Part shown: positions 27,322-35,812 of the stretch, piece after piece
How positions within the stretch are numbered: position 1 is the stretch's first letter
Layout of the letters: the number at the start of each line of letters is the position of its first letter
Source: Chryseobacterium sp. G0201
GTDB taxonomy: Bacteria > Bacteroidota > Bacteroidia > Flavobacteriales > Weeksellaceae
NCBI RefSeq assembly: GCF_003815655.1
Contig: NZ_CP033917.1
Location: forward strand, 1,860,001-1,924,000
Direction of reading: 5' to 3'
DNA length: 64,000 nucleotides
Notes under the pieces: model-generated
Seen by the model: the letters and a program-made list of their open reading frames with translations, nothing else
Database searches by the model: none
Told to the model about the DNA's origin: nothing
Program-made: the position numbers and the translations under genes

Positions 27322-28401
27322 TTAATTGTATTGATTATCGTAATATTTCTGATAATCGCCACTTGTTACATTCTCCAACCATTCTTTGTTTTCAAGATAC
27401 CAGTCGATAGTTTTTCCTAAACCTTCCTCGAAAGTTACTGAGGGCTTCCATCCAAGATCTTTACTAAGTTTAGTAGCATCGATAGCATAACGTTTGTCGT
27501 GCCCCGGTCTGTCTTTTACGAAAGTGATTAATTTTTCAGAATGACCTTCAGGCTTTCCTAATTTAGCATCCATTTGCTTAATTAATTCTTTCACCAAGTC
27601 GATATTCTGCCACTCGTTGAAACCTCCGATATTGTAAGTTTCTCCGGTTTTAGCTTCATTAAAAATTTGATGAATACCTTTTGCGTGATCAATCACATAT
27701 AACCAGTCTCTCGTATATTTTCCGTCACCGTAGATTGGTAAAGGTCTTTCATTAATGATATTTGAAATGCAAAGTGGAATTAACTTTTCAGGAAAATGGT
27801 TCGGACCATAATTGTTTGAGCAATTTGATACGATGAAAGGCATTCCGTATGTATTTCCATACGCTCTAACCAAATGGTCAGAAGCAGCTTTCGAAGCTGA
27901 ATATGGAGACTGTGGATCGTAAGCTGTTGTTTCTAAGAAAAATCCTGTCTCTCCTAAACTTCCGTAAACTTCATCGGTTGAAACATGATAAAATAAGTTT
28001 TGTCTTTTTTCATCAGGGAATCTTCCGTGAGTATGATCAGGGTTTAATGTCCAAAATTCTTTACAAAGATTAAGAAGATTTGCTGTTCCGTTTACATTCG
28101 TATTAATAAATGCCATTGGATCTGTAATACTTCTGTCAACGTGGCTTTCTGCAGCCAAATGAACTACAGCATCAGGATTGTATTTTTCAAATACTTTTCT
28201 TAATTCTTCCGGCTTTGTGATATCTGCTTTTTCGAAAACGTAATTGGGTTCGTTTTCGATATCTTTTAAATTTTCCAGATTTCCGGCATAAGTAAGCGCA
28301 TCAAGATTGATGATGGTTGTATTCGGATTGTTTTTCACAAATTCTCTTACAACGTGTGATCCGATGAATCCTGCTCCTCCGGTAATAATTATGTTTTTCA
28401 T
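27322..28401 (-). CDS. rfbB: dTDP-glucose 4,6-dehydratase
   Basis: A 359-residue extended SDR enzyme. It has the NAD loop [16 protein letters not shown] at the N-terminus, [13 protein letters not shown], the active-site [13 protein letters not shown], and [16 protein letters not shown] with the catalytic Tyr/Lys pair. It converts dTDP-glucose to dTDP-4-keto-6-deoxyglucose, the branch point for the FdtA- and WecE-like enzymes here. It lies between ugd (4 bases) and rfbA (10 bases). Confidence 0.96.
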   Translation of the reverse strand: MKNIIITGGAGFIGSHVVREFVKNNPNTTIINLDALTYAGNLENLKDIENEPNYVFEKADITKPEELRKVFEKYNPDAVVHLAAESHVDRSITDPMAFINTNVNGTANLLNLCKEFWTLNPDHTHGRFPDEKRQNLFYHVSTDEVYGSLGETGFFLETTAYDPQSPYSASKAASDHLVRAYGNTYGMPFIVSNCSNNYGPNHFPEKLIPLCISNIINERPLPIYGDGKYTRDWLYVIDHAKGIHQIFNEAKTGETYNIGGFNEWQNIDLVKELIKQMDAKLGKPEGHSEKLITFVKDRPGHDKRYAIDATKLSKDLGWKPSVTFEEGLGKTIDWYLENKEWLENVTSGDYQKYYDNQYN

Positions 28402-28405
28402 CTGT

Positions 28406-29719
28406 TTATTTTGAAATTGTCTTTCTTCCTATACTCTTATAATAGAATCCATTTTGTTCCGGAACTTCCAGCGGATACATATTTCTTCCGTCAAAAATAA
28501 CTTTATTTTTCATTTTTTTTGCCATCAGTTCAAAATTTGGATTTTTGAACTCAGGCCATTCTGTGGCGATAAATAAAGCATCAACATCTTCCAATGCATC
28601 ATACATTCCTTTTGCGTATTGTATTTTGTCGCCAAGTATTTTTTTAACGTTATTTTCTGCAACAGCATCATAGGCAACAATTTTCGCGCCTTTTTTTAGT
28701 AAAATATCAATATTGTCTAAAGAAGAAGCCTCACGAATGTCGTCTGTATTGGCTTTGAAAGCTAATCCCCACATGGCGATTGTTTTTCCTTCAACGCTTC
28801 CACCGAAATATTTTTCAATTTCTGAAACTAAAATTACTTTTTGAGCAATATTTACATTTTCAGTCGCTTCCAGAATTTGAAAGTTGAAATCTTCCTGTTT
28901 TCCGGATCTTATTAAAGCTTTTACATCTTTAGGGAAGCAGCTTCCTCCGTATCCGATTCCTGGGAATAGGAATCTGTGACCGATTCTGTCATCACTACCC
29001 ATTCCTAGTCTTACTTTATCAACGTCTGCGCCTACTTTTTCACAATAGTTTGCAATTTCGTTCATGAAAGTAATTTTTACGGCTAAGAATGAATTGGCGG
29101 CATATTTTGTCAGTTCAGATGATTTCTCATCCATAAATATAATAGGAATACCTGTATTGGTAAATGGCTGATAAATTTTAGCCATAATATCTTTCGCCTT
29201 TTCAGAACTTGATCCTACAACTACTCTCGCAGGATTCATTGAGTCTTCAACAGCAAAACCTTCTCTTAAAAATTCAGGATTAGAAACTACGTCAAAAGGG
29301 ATGTTTGTTTTTGAGGCAATTACTTCGCTTACTCGGTCTGCAGTACCAACAGGAACAGTACTTTTGTTGACAACAACTTTATATTCTGTCATTAATTCAC
29401 CGATGTCGTTTGCAACTTTCAAAACGTAAGAAAGGTCTGCCGAGCCATCCTCTCCGGGTGGAGTAGGTAAGGCCAGATATACAACTTCGCTTTTATCTAA
29501 AGCATCTTTTAAATTTGTAGTGAAAAATAATCTTTCAGATTGGATGTTTCTAAGAAACATTTCTTCAAGGTTCGGCTCATAGATGGGAACTACGCCGTTT
29601 TTCATACCTTCTACTTTTTTTTCATCAATATCTACACAGTATACTGAATTGCCAAGTTCTGCTAGGGTAGTTCCTGTAACTAATCCTACATAGCCTGTAC
29701 CTACAATCGTTATATTCAA
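28406..29719 (-). CDS. ugd: UDP-glucose/GDP-mannose dehydrogenase family protein (UDP-glucose 6-dehydrogenase-like)
   Basis: A 437-residue enzyme that begins at a TTG codon (no ATG fits in frame), giving NITIVGTGYVGLVTGTTLAE, the NAD-binding N-terminus. The catalytic cysteine lies in PGIGYGGSCFPKDVKALI, and EFLREGFAVEDSMNPARVVVG and WGLAFKANTDDIREASS are the usual middle and C-terminal blocks. It oxidises a UDP-sugar, most likely UDP-glucose to UDP-glucuronate. The AsnB-type enzyme at 9968-11764 could amidate a derived uronic acid. It is the first gene of the minus-strand unit and diverges from rimP. Confidence 0.93.
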   Translation of the reverse strand: MNITIVGTGYVGLVTGTTLAELGNSVYCVDIDEKKVEGMKNGVVPIYEPNLEEMFLRNIQSERLFFTTNLKDALDKSEVVYLALPTPPGEDGSADLSYVLKVANDIGELMTEYKVVVNKSTVPVGTADRVSEVIASKTNIPFDVVSNPEFLREGFAVEDSMNPARVVVGSSSEKAKDIMAKIYQPFTNTGIPIIFMDEKSSELTKYAANSFLAVKITFMNEIANYCEKVGADVDKVRLGMGSDDRIGHRFLFPGIGYGGSCFPKDVKALIRSGKQEDFNFQILEATENVNIAQKVILVSEIEKYFGGSVEGKTIAMWGLAFKANTDDIREASSLDNIDILLKKGAKIVAYDAVAENNVKKILGDKIQYAKGMYDALEDVDALFIATEWPEFKNPNFELMAKKMKNKVIFDGRNMYPLEVPEQNGFYYKSIGRKTISK

Positions 29720-29744
29720 AATGTATGTTTTTAAAAATTCATGA

Positions 29745-29752
29745 CAAAAATA
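29745..29752 (-). promoter_or_regulatory. Possible promoter -7 box for ugd-rfbB-rfbA
   Basis: The minus strand reads TATTTTTG, fitting TAnnTTTG, 25 bases before the ugd start. The -33 element is not obvious. The 217-base gap to rimP must hold promoters for both directions, and a good rimP promoter is seen on the other strand. Confidence 0.45.
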
Positions 29753-29824
29753 GTAAAAATACTTTCATCACGTCTTTTAATTTAATGTAAATCTATGTTA
29801 AGTTACCTGCTTGATTATAAGAGA

Positions 29825-29856
29825 TTTTGCTTTTTTAGAAAATAATTGTATATTTG
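29825..29856 (+). promoter_or_regulatory. Promoter of the rimP-nusA-infB operon
   Basis: TTTTG at 29825-29829, 19 bases, then TATATTTG at 29849-29856 is an almost ideal Bacteroidetes promoter (TTTG-N19-TAnnTTTG). Transcription should start near 29862, leaving a leader of about 75 bases before rimP. Confidence 0.75.
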
Positions 29857-29881
29857 CATTGGATTTACGGAAAAAAATGAG

Positions 29882-29906
29882 AAGGCTTCGGAAGAAAGCC
29901 TTTTTT
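29882..29906 (+). terminator. Terminator-like hairpin in the rimP leader (possible attenuator)
   Basis: AAGGCTT at 29882-29888 and AAGCCTT at 29896-29902 form a perfect seven-base stem with a seven-base loop, and the right arm runs into six T residues. It lies inside the expected leader, between the promoter and the rimP ATG, and no gene ends here, so it looks like an attenuator and not a gene terminator. Confidence 0.6.
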
Positions 29907-29936
29907 CGTACAGGTAAACCAAGGTTAATATTATTT

Positions 29937-30404
29937 ATGGAGTTTAGAAAAAAAATTGAAGAATTATTAAATGAATTCCTTGACACCAGAAAAGATTTAT
30001 TTCTTATTGATTTAAAATTTTCGGCAGGGGATGATATTACGGTGATTTTGGATGGAGACAACGGAGTTACGTTGCAAGACTGTCTTGATGCTAGTCGTGC
30101 AATAGAATTCAATATGGATCGCGAAGAACATGATTTCAGCTTACAGGTGATGTCTGCGGGATTAAGCGAGCCTTTGGCGACTCCAAGACAATTCAATAAA
30201 AATCTAGGAAGAGATATTGAAGTTTTACTTACAGATTCTTCTGAGATTGAAGGTGAGCTGTCTAAAGTAGATGACGAAAAGATCACTCTTGTTTTGCGTT
30301 ACCGAAAACCGAAAGAAGTAGGTAAAGGTAAAGTAGATGTGGAGGAGGAAAAAGAAATTCCTTACTCTGAGATTAAAAAAGCATTAGTAGCAATTAAATT
30401 TTAA
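29937..30404 (+). CDS. rimP: Ribosome maturation factor RimP
   Basis: A 155-residue protein needed for 30S subunit maturation. I choose the ATG at 29937 (MEFRKKIEELLNEFL), which matches the usual 150-residue length. The frame is open upstream and an ATG at 29877 would add 20 basic residues across the leader hairpin. The N-terminal half has GVTLQDCLDASRAIEFNMD and DFSLQVMSAGLSEPLATPRQF, the characteristic RimP blocks. The C-terminal SH3-like domain follows. The gene leads the classical rimP-nusA-infB operon. Confidence 0.95.
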   Translation: MEFRKKIEELLNEFLDTRKDLFLIDLKFSAGDDITVILDGDNGVTLQDCLDASRAIEFNMDREEHDFSLQVMSAGLSEPLATPRQFNKNLGRDIEVLLTDSSEIEGELSKVDDEKITLVLRYRKPKEVGKGKVDVEEEKEIPYSEIKKALVAIKF

Positions 30405-30420
30405 AAAGAAAAAAGAATAA

Positions 30421-31656
30421 ATGGATAATATAGCGTTGATTGAATCCTTTGGTGATTTTAAAGACGAAAAGGGGATCAGTAAAATTGATCTTATGGCGAT
30501 TATTGAAGATTCACTGAAAACTCTTTTGAGAAAAAGATTTGATTCAGATGATCATTTTGATGTAATTGTGAACCCGGATAAAGGAGATTTTCAGATATTT
30601 TTAAATAAAACGATTGTAGAGGATGAAATGTCGGAAGACGATGATTTGGAAATCGAAATCTCTGAAGCGAAGAAAATAGACCCTACTTTCGAAGTGGGCG
30701 AGGATTTCACAATGGAAATTCCTGTTGCTCAGTTAGGAAGAAGAAATATCCTTACTTTGAAGCAGATTTTAGCGACTAAATTGCAGGAGCACAACAACGC
30801 AATGTTGTACGAGCAGTTTAGAGACAGAATCGGTGAGATCGTAATTGGAGAAATTCACCACATCCGTCACAAACATGTGATCTTGTTGGATGATGAAGAG
30901 AATGAATTTATTTTGCCAAAAGAAAATCAGATCAGTTCCGATTTCTTTAAAAAAGGTGAAAATATCAGAGCTATTGTTGAATCAGTAGATTTTAAAGGTT
31001 CTAAACCTCAGATTATTATTTCCAGAACTGCACCTAAATTTCTTGAGAAGTTATTAGAGCTGGAAATTCCTGAAATCCAAGATGGTACTATTATATTGAA
31101 AAAGGTAGTAAGAATTCCTGGTGAAAAGGCGAAGATCGCAGTAGATGCTTATGATGACAGAATAGATCCGGTTGGTGCCTGTGTAGGTGTGAAAGGATCA
31201 AGAATTCACGGAGTTGTAAGAGAGTTGAGAAATGAAAACATCGATGTTATTCAGTGGTCTAAAAACCCTGAGATTTTAGTGAAGAGAGCTTTAGGAAATG
31301 TTACCATCAATAAAATTGATATCAACGAGGAAACCAATTATGCTTTGGTTTATACTCCTGTTGAAGAGATTTCTAAAGTTATCGGTAAACAAGGACAGAA
31401 TATCAGACTGGCTTCTTGGTTAACGGGATATGAAATTGATGTATTTAGAGAGTCTAGCGAAGATGATGATGTTGAATTGAGAGAATTTAATGACGATATC
31501 GAACAGTGGATTCTGGATGAATTTAAGAAAGTAGGTCTTACTACTGCGAAATCAGTATTAGATAAAGATACGGAGAGTCTTATCAAAATGGTTGACTTGG
31601 AAGAGGAAACGATTGAAGATGTAAAACGTATTCTAAGAGAAGAATTTGAAAGTTAA
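30421..31656 (+). CDS. nusA: Transcription termination/antitermination factor NusA
   Basis: A 411-residue RNA-polymerase-binding protein. The N-terminal domain covers about 1-125, an S1 domain follows (VIGEIHHIRHKHVILL) and two KH domains have GVKGSRIHGVVREL and VIGKQGQNIRLASWL. The protein stops soon after, so it lacks the acidic repeats found at the C-terminus of the enterobacterial protein, as is common outside the gamma-proteobacteria. It lies 16 bases after rimP and 79 before infB. In the operon it may control the leader hairpin, but that is inference. Confidence 0.97.
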   Translation: MDNIALIESFGDFKDEKGISKIDLMAIIEDSLKTLLRKRFDSDDHFDVIVNPDKGDFQIFLNKTIVEDEMSEDDDLEIEISEAKKIDPTFEVGEDFTMEIPVAQLGRRNILTLKQILATKLQEHNNAMLYEQFRDRIGEIVIGEIHHIRHKHVILLDDEENEFILPKENQISSDFFKKGENIRAIVESVDFKGSKPQIIISRTAPKFLEKLLELEIPEIQDGTIILKKVVRIPGEKAKIAVDAYDDRIDPVGACVGVKGSRIHGVVRELRNENIDVIQWSKNPEILVKRALGNVTINKIDINEETNYALVYTPVEEISKVIGKQGQNIRLASWLTGYEIDVFRESSEDDDVELREFNDDIEQWILDEFKKVGLTTAKSVLDKDTESLIKMVDLEEETIEDVKRILREEFES

Positions 31657-31735
31657 GATTTTTAAATAAATTTTAATAATCAGTAAAAAGAAATACTTTA
31701 ATTTTAAGAATTAAAAAAAATAGTAAATATAATAG

Positions 31736-34700
31736 ATGCCAAAAATAAGATTAAATAAAGCGGTTAAGGAATTCAATATTTCGATGTCCAGATTAGTAGA
31801 ATTTTTACAGGCTAAGGGTATCGAGGTTGAAAGCAATCCTAACGCTCAATTAGAAGAAGCGGCATATTCTGCATTGGAAGCTGAGTTTGCCAAAGATGGC
31901 GAGCAACGTAAAGCTTCCCATGAGGTGGTGATCACAAAAGTTCCGGAAGAGAAACTGGAAATTGAAGAAAAGAGAACCCCTGAAGTAATAAGAGCTAAAG
32001 CTAATAAACCGGAAACTAAAATTTTAGGTAAGATAGACTTGGAGCCTAAAAAGCCTGAAGTTGAAGAAACTCCTGTTGCCGCTGCAGCAGTAGCACCGGT
32101 AGTGGTAGAAGAAAAGAAAGTAGAAGAAGTAGTTGTACCACCAACACCAACCCCAACGCCGGAACCAGAAGTGAAGGCAGCTCCTGAAAAAGAAAAACAG
32201 GAATTCAAAGTTCTGGATAAAATAGACTTGTCTCAGATAGAATCTAGAAATAGACCTGTAAAAAAAGATAAACCTAAAGTGGAAGATAAAAAAGCGGAGG
32301 AAAAACCAGTTGAGCCTGTGAAGCAAGCTCCGAAACCCGTTGTAGAGCCCGTAGCTAAACCTGTTGAGGTAAAAGCTGAGCCTAAAAAAGTTGAAGCTGA
32401 GCAACCTCAAGAGTCTCAAAAAATTGAAACGGTTTATCAAAAACTTGATGGACCTAAAATTGTTGGTGAAAAAATTGACTTAAGCCAGTTTGCGCCAAAA
32501 CCAAATGCTGGGGCTAAAAAGAAAAGAAAAAGGATTGAAAAACCGGGAGGCCCTAATCAGCCAAACACAGGAAACAACCAGCAAGGAGGAAATAATAACA
32601 ACCAAGGTGGCCCTCAAGGAAACCGTCCGCCAGGACAAGGTGGGCCTCAAGGAAACCGTCCTCCAGGACAGGGTGGTCAAGGAAACCGTCCGCCAGGACA
32701 AGGTGGTCAAGGAGGTCCTCGTTTTGGAAATAACCAAGGTAACCGTCCACCAGGACAAGGTGGTGGTTTCAAAAAAGGTCCGGGTGCTGGAAATAACAAC
32801 AGACCTGGTCAAAGAACGATGCCTGTTGAATTAACCGACGAGCAAGTTAAAAACCAGATCAAGGAAACCCTTGAAAAATTAACCAATAAAGGAGGTAAAT
32901 CTAAATCTGCTAAACACAGAAAAGATAAAAGAACCTACCGTAGAGAGCAGGATGAGCGTCAGCAGGAAGCAGATGCAAGAGATACTTCACTAAAAGTTAC
33001 AGAATTTATCACTGTCGGAGAATTGGCAAGTTTGATGGATGTAAGTGCAACAGAAGTAATTTCTGCATGTTTCTCTCTAGGAGTAATGGTAACAATGAAC
33101 CAAAGACTTGAAGCTGATACTTTATTATTAGTTGCAGACGAATTTGGTTATAAAATAGAATTCTCAGATGCTGACCTTGAAGAGGTAGAATCTGAAGAAG
33201 ATATGGATACTGAGGAGGATCTTTCTCCAAGAGCTCCAATCGTTACAGTAATGGGTCACGTTGACCACGGTAAAACGTCATTACTTGACTACATCAGAAA
33301 AACAAACGTTATCGCTGGTGAATCAGGAGGAATTACACAGCATATTGGTGCTTATAACGTGAAATTGGAAAATGGTCAGAGAATTACATTCTTAGATACA
33401 CCAGGTCACGAAGCCTTTACAGCGATGAGAGCCAGAGGTGCTCAGGTTACAGATATTGCAATTATTGTAATTGCGGCAGATGATGATGTAATGCCTCAAA
33501 CGAGAGAAGCAATTTCTCACGCACAGGCTGCAGGTGTACCAATGATTATTGCATTGAATAAAGTGGATAGACCGAGCGCAAATCCTGATAACATTCGTCA
33601 ACAACTTTCTGGAATGAATATTTTAGTTGAAGAATGGGGAGGAAATGTTCAGGCACAAGAGATTTCTGCGAAATTTGGTAATAACATGGATGTTTTATTA
33701 GAAAAAGTATTACTTCAGGCGGAAATGCTTGATTTAAAGGCTAATCCTGATAGAAATGCTCAAGGTGTTGTTATTGAAGCTTCATTAGATAAAGGAAGAG
33801 GATATGTTGCTACCATTTTAGTACAAACAGGTACTTTAAAAGTTGGTGATTATGTTGTTGCAGGTAAAAACCACGGTAAGGTAAAAGCAATGCTTGACGA
33901 AAGAGGTAGAAACCTTAAGGAAGCAGGTCCATCTATTCCGGTAACTATTTTAGGATTAGACGGAGCTCCAACAGCTGGTGATAAGTTTAAAGTATATGAA
34001 GATGAAGGTGAAGCTAAAACTATTGCTAACAAGAGAGAGCAGCTTCAAAGAGAACTTTCTATCAGAACTAAGAAACATACAACACTTGAAGAACTTGGTA
34101 GAAGAATTGCTCTAGGTGAATTCAAGGAATTGAATATTATCTTGAAAGGTGACGTTGATGGTTCAGTTGAAGCATTATCAGATCAATTACAGAGATTATC
34201 TACAGCTGAGATCAATGTAAACATTCTTCATAAAGGTGTTGGACAGATCACTGAATCTGATGTTAACCTAGCAACTGCTTCAGATGCAATTATTATCGGA
34301 TTTAATGTAAGAGCCGGTGGTAACGCTAAAGAATTGGCAGATAGAGAAGAGATTGAGATCAGAACATATTCTGTAATCTATGCTGCTATTGACGAAGTTA
34401 AAGAGGCAATGGAAGGTATGCTTTCTCCTGAGATTAAAGAGCAGGTAATTGGTAATGTTGAGATTAGAGAAGTCTTCAAGATTTCTAAAGTTGGAACAAT
34501 TGCTGGTTGTATGGTTCTTTCAGGAAAAGTTACGAGACAGTCTAAAGTAAGAGTACTTCGTGATGGTATTGTGAAATTCGATGGCGAGCTTGAAAGCTTA
34601 AAGCGTTTTAAAGATGATGTAAAAGAAGTAACTAAAGGTTACGAATGCGGATTGAACTTAAAAGGTTACAATGACATCGAAAACGGTGATATTCTTGAGG

Positions 34701-34738
34701 TTTACGAAGAAGTAGCTGTTAAGAAGAAATTGAAATAA
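31736..34738 (+). CDS. infB: Translation initiation factor IF-2
   Basis: A 1000-residue GTPase that brings initiator tRNA to the ribosome. The N-terminal IF2_N-like domain ([21 protein letters not shown]) is followed by a long proline/lysine/glutamate linker and a GNRPPGQGG repeat tract at about residues 295-345. A second IF2_N-like segment sits near 425-480. The G domain has [36 protein letters not shown] and [13 protein letters not shown]. The C-terminal domains end in [18 protein letters not shown] strong terminator follows. Confidence 0.97.
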   Translation: MPKIRLNKAVKEFNISMSRLVEFLQAKGIEVESNPNAQLEEAAYSALEAEFAKDGEQRKASHEVVITKVPEEKLEIEEKRTPEVIRAKANKPETKILGKIDLEPKKPEVEETPVAAAAVAPVVVEEKKVEEVVVPPTPTPTPEPEVKAAPEKEKQEFKVLDKIDLSQIESRNRPVKKDKPKVEDKKAEEKPVEPVKQAPKPVVEPVAKPVEVKAEPKKVEAEQPQESQKIETVYQKLDGPKIVGEKIDLSQFAPKPNAGAKKKRKRIEKPGGPNQPNTGNNQQGGNNNNQGGPQGNRPPGQGGPQGNRPPGQGGQGNRPPGQGGQGGPRFGNNQGNRPPGQGGGFKKGPGAGNNNRPGQRTMPVELTDEQVKNQIKETLEKLTNKGGKSKSAKHRKDKRTYRREQDERQQEADARDTSLKVTEFITVGELASLMDVSATEVISACFSLGVMVTMNQRLEADTLLLVADEFGYKIEFSDADLEEVESEEDMDTEEDLSPRAPIVTVMGHVDHGKTSLLDYIRKTNVIAGESGGITQHIGAYNVKLENGQRITFLDTPGHEAFTAMRARGAQVTDIAIIVIAADDDVMPQTREAISHAQAAGVPMIIALNKVDRPSANPDNIRQQLSGMNILVEEWGGNVQAQEISAKFGNNMDVLLEKVLLQAEMLDLKANPDRNAQGVVIEASLDKGRGYVATILVQTGTLKVGDYVVAGKNHGKVKAMLDERGRNLKEAGPSIPVTILGLDGAPTAGDKFKVYEDEGEAKTIANKREQLQRELSIRTKKHTTLEELGRRIALGEFKELNIILKGDVDGSVEALSDQLQRLSTAEINVNILHKGVGQITESDVNLATASDAIIIGFNVRAGGNAKELADREEIEIRTYSVIYAAIDEVKEAMEGMLSPEIKEQVIGNVEIREVFKISKVGTIAGCMVLSGKVTRQSKVRVLRDGIVKFDGELESLKRFKDDVKEVTKGYECGLNLKGYNDIENGDILEVYEEVAVKKKLK
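32619..32763 (+). repeat. Short tandem repeat inside infB encoding GNRPPGQGG
   Basis: Four copies of a 27-33-base unit encode GNRPPGQGG with short PQ, Q or [10 protein letters not shown] spacers. It is in-frame low-complexity linker sequence of IF-2. Such tracts change copy number easily, so its length may differ among strains. Confidence 0.85.
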
Positions 34739-34760
34739 TTCAATATTTTTGAATAAATAA

Positions 34761-34788
34761 AAACCACTTTGAAAAAAGTGGTTTTTTT
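34761..34788 (+). terminator. Intrinsic terminator after infB
   Basis: AAACCACTTT and AAAGTGGTTT pair across a short GAAA loop and run into a T-tract. It begins 23 bases after the infB stop and closes the rimP-nusA-infB operon. Confidence 0.9.
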
Positions 34789-34803
34789 AATTATTATGTC
34801 TTG

Positions 34804-35047
34804 TCCTGAAAAAACGAAACAGGATTAAACAAATAGAAACATATTATAAAAACAGTAGAGATTTTTAAGTCTTTACTGTTTTTTCTTTATAACCCTAGCT
34901 TATTACTTAATTAGCCTTATTTTGTTTCTTTTAGACTTCTATAATAATTTTATTGGTAATCAGATAATTGATAGGAAAAGCTATGCTTTGCTATTCTTTT
35001 CCTCTGTAAGAACTGATAATTAGGATAGTGATTTTTTGTGTCACTAT
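34804..35047 (+). other. Intergenic hairpin-rich segment after infB
   Basis: The 1074-base gap between infB and the SusC-like gene holds no credible coding frame. Its first part has four stem-loops: TCCTG/CAGGA (34804-34824), AAAACAGTAGAG/CTTTACTGTTTT followed by TTC (34849-34882, terminator-like), AGGAAAAG/CTTTTCCT (34973-35003) and ATAGTGA/TCACTAT (35025-35047). This could be a remnant of a mobile or repeated element, or an untranslated RNA. The rest of the gap is AT-rich with no clear structure except the palindrome at 35323-35349 and a promoter near 35753-35783. Confidence 0.4.
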
Positions 35048-35322
35048 TTCAACACTAGGTATTTTTTATAAAGTACTTTTCTTAATTATTACTTAAAAAA
35101 ATACTGAGTTGATGAGGTCTTGCTACTTGCCAATTTTATTGATTTTAAGAATGTTTTTAATTAACTCTTTCTTGTTTGGAGAAATTATTCTAATTGCTTT
35201 CTTCTTAAGTAGATAAAGCTTTTTTTGAAGCACTTTCTGTAATGCTTAAAGTAAAAAATATTTTATAATTATAAGATTTTGAATAATTAAAGTTTGTTAC
35301 ATTTTCGCAAGAGCGTAAAAAA

Positions 35323-35349
35323 TTTAAAACGAAAATTTTTCGTTTTAAA
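35323..35349. repeat. Near-perfect palindrome upstream of the first susC
   Basis: TTTAAAACGAAAA is followed after one T by TTTTCGTTTTAAA, a 13-base perfect inverted repeat with a one-base centre. It lies about 430 bases before the susC promoter. It could be a protein-binding site or an RNA stem. The core AACGAAAA/TTTTCGTT is not simple homopolymer. Confidence 0.6.
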
Positions 35350-35752
35350 ACGTGAAATTTATTGTGTATTTATGGGCTAAAAGTTTTTAAAATGCTGTTA
35401 GAAAACAGATGATATTGCTTTTAAATTGGATTTTGAAGTAGTAAGAACTATATTTTAAGTAACTCATGTATTTAAGTATATGCCGATTAAATTAAGGAAA
35501 TGATTAAAATAACTCTACTTTTTTGTATTAATAAAATTCAAATTTTTAAAAATAGATTTTTTATTTTATTAATTTGTAATGGTTCTAAATAACAACCCCT
35601 TGATTTGTTGAATATTTGTTAAAAATATCAATTTTAGCTAAAAAAAATAATTTTAATAAATAATAACAATGTATTATTATTAAGTTTCTTTTGTTTTATA
35701 CTATAATTAACGAATTTTATAAAAAAATATACTACAGATGTAGTTAAAAAAC

Positions 35753-35783
35753 TTGCAAGTGTTAATATTTATTAACATATTTG
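35753..35783 (+). promoter_or_regulatory. Likely promoter of the first susC/susD pair
   Basis: TTG at 35753-35755, 20 bases, then CATATTTG at 35776-35783, one base off the TAnnTTTG consensus. It gives a start of transcription near 35790 and a leader of about 22 bases before the susC ATG. No riboswitch is seen here, unlike the second pair. Confidence 0.55.
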
Positions 35784-35812
35784 CCCATTAAAATATATTA
35801 AAATTTGTTAAT

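Noticed and set aside
29877..29936. A 20-residue N-terminal extension of RimP.
   Set aside because: It is basic, crosses the hairpin, and the shorter form matches the family length.
29798..30286. A 162-codon frame on the minus strand opposite rimP.
   Set aside because: Serine-rich translation with no family features and full overlap with the conserved rimP gene.
32619..32763. The infB tandem repeat as a CRISPR array.
   Set aside because: Repeats are in frame, the spacers are only a few codons and no cas gene is present.
32480..32834. Open frames on both strands over the infB repeat tract.
   Set aside because: They are low-complexity shadows of the GNRPPGQGG coding repeat.
35590..35812. A second SAM riboswitch before the first susC gene.
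   Set aside because: No S-box blocks (GGAGGGA, CAACC, AAGGTG) were found in this leader.
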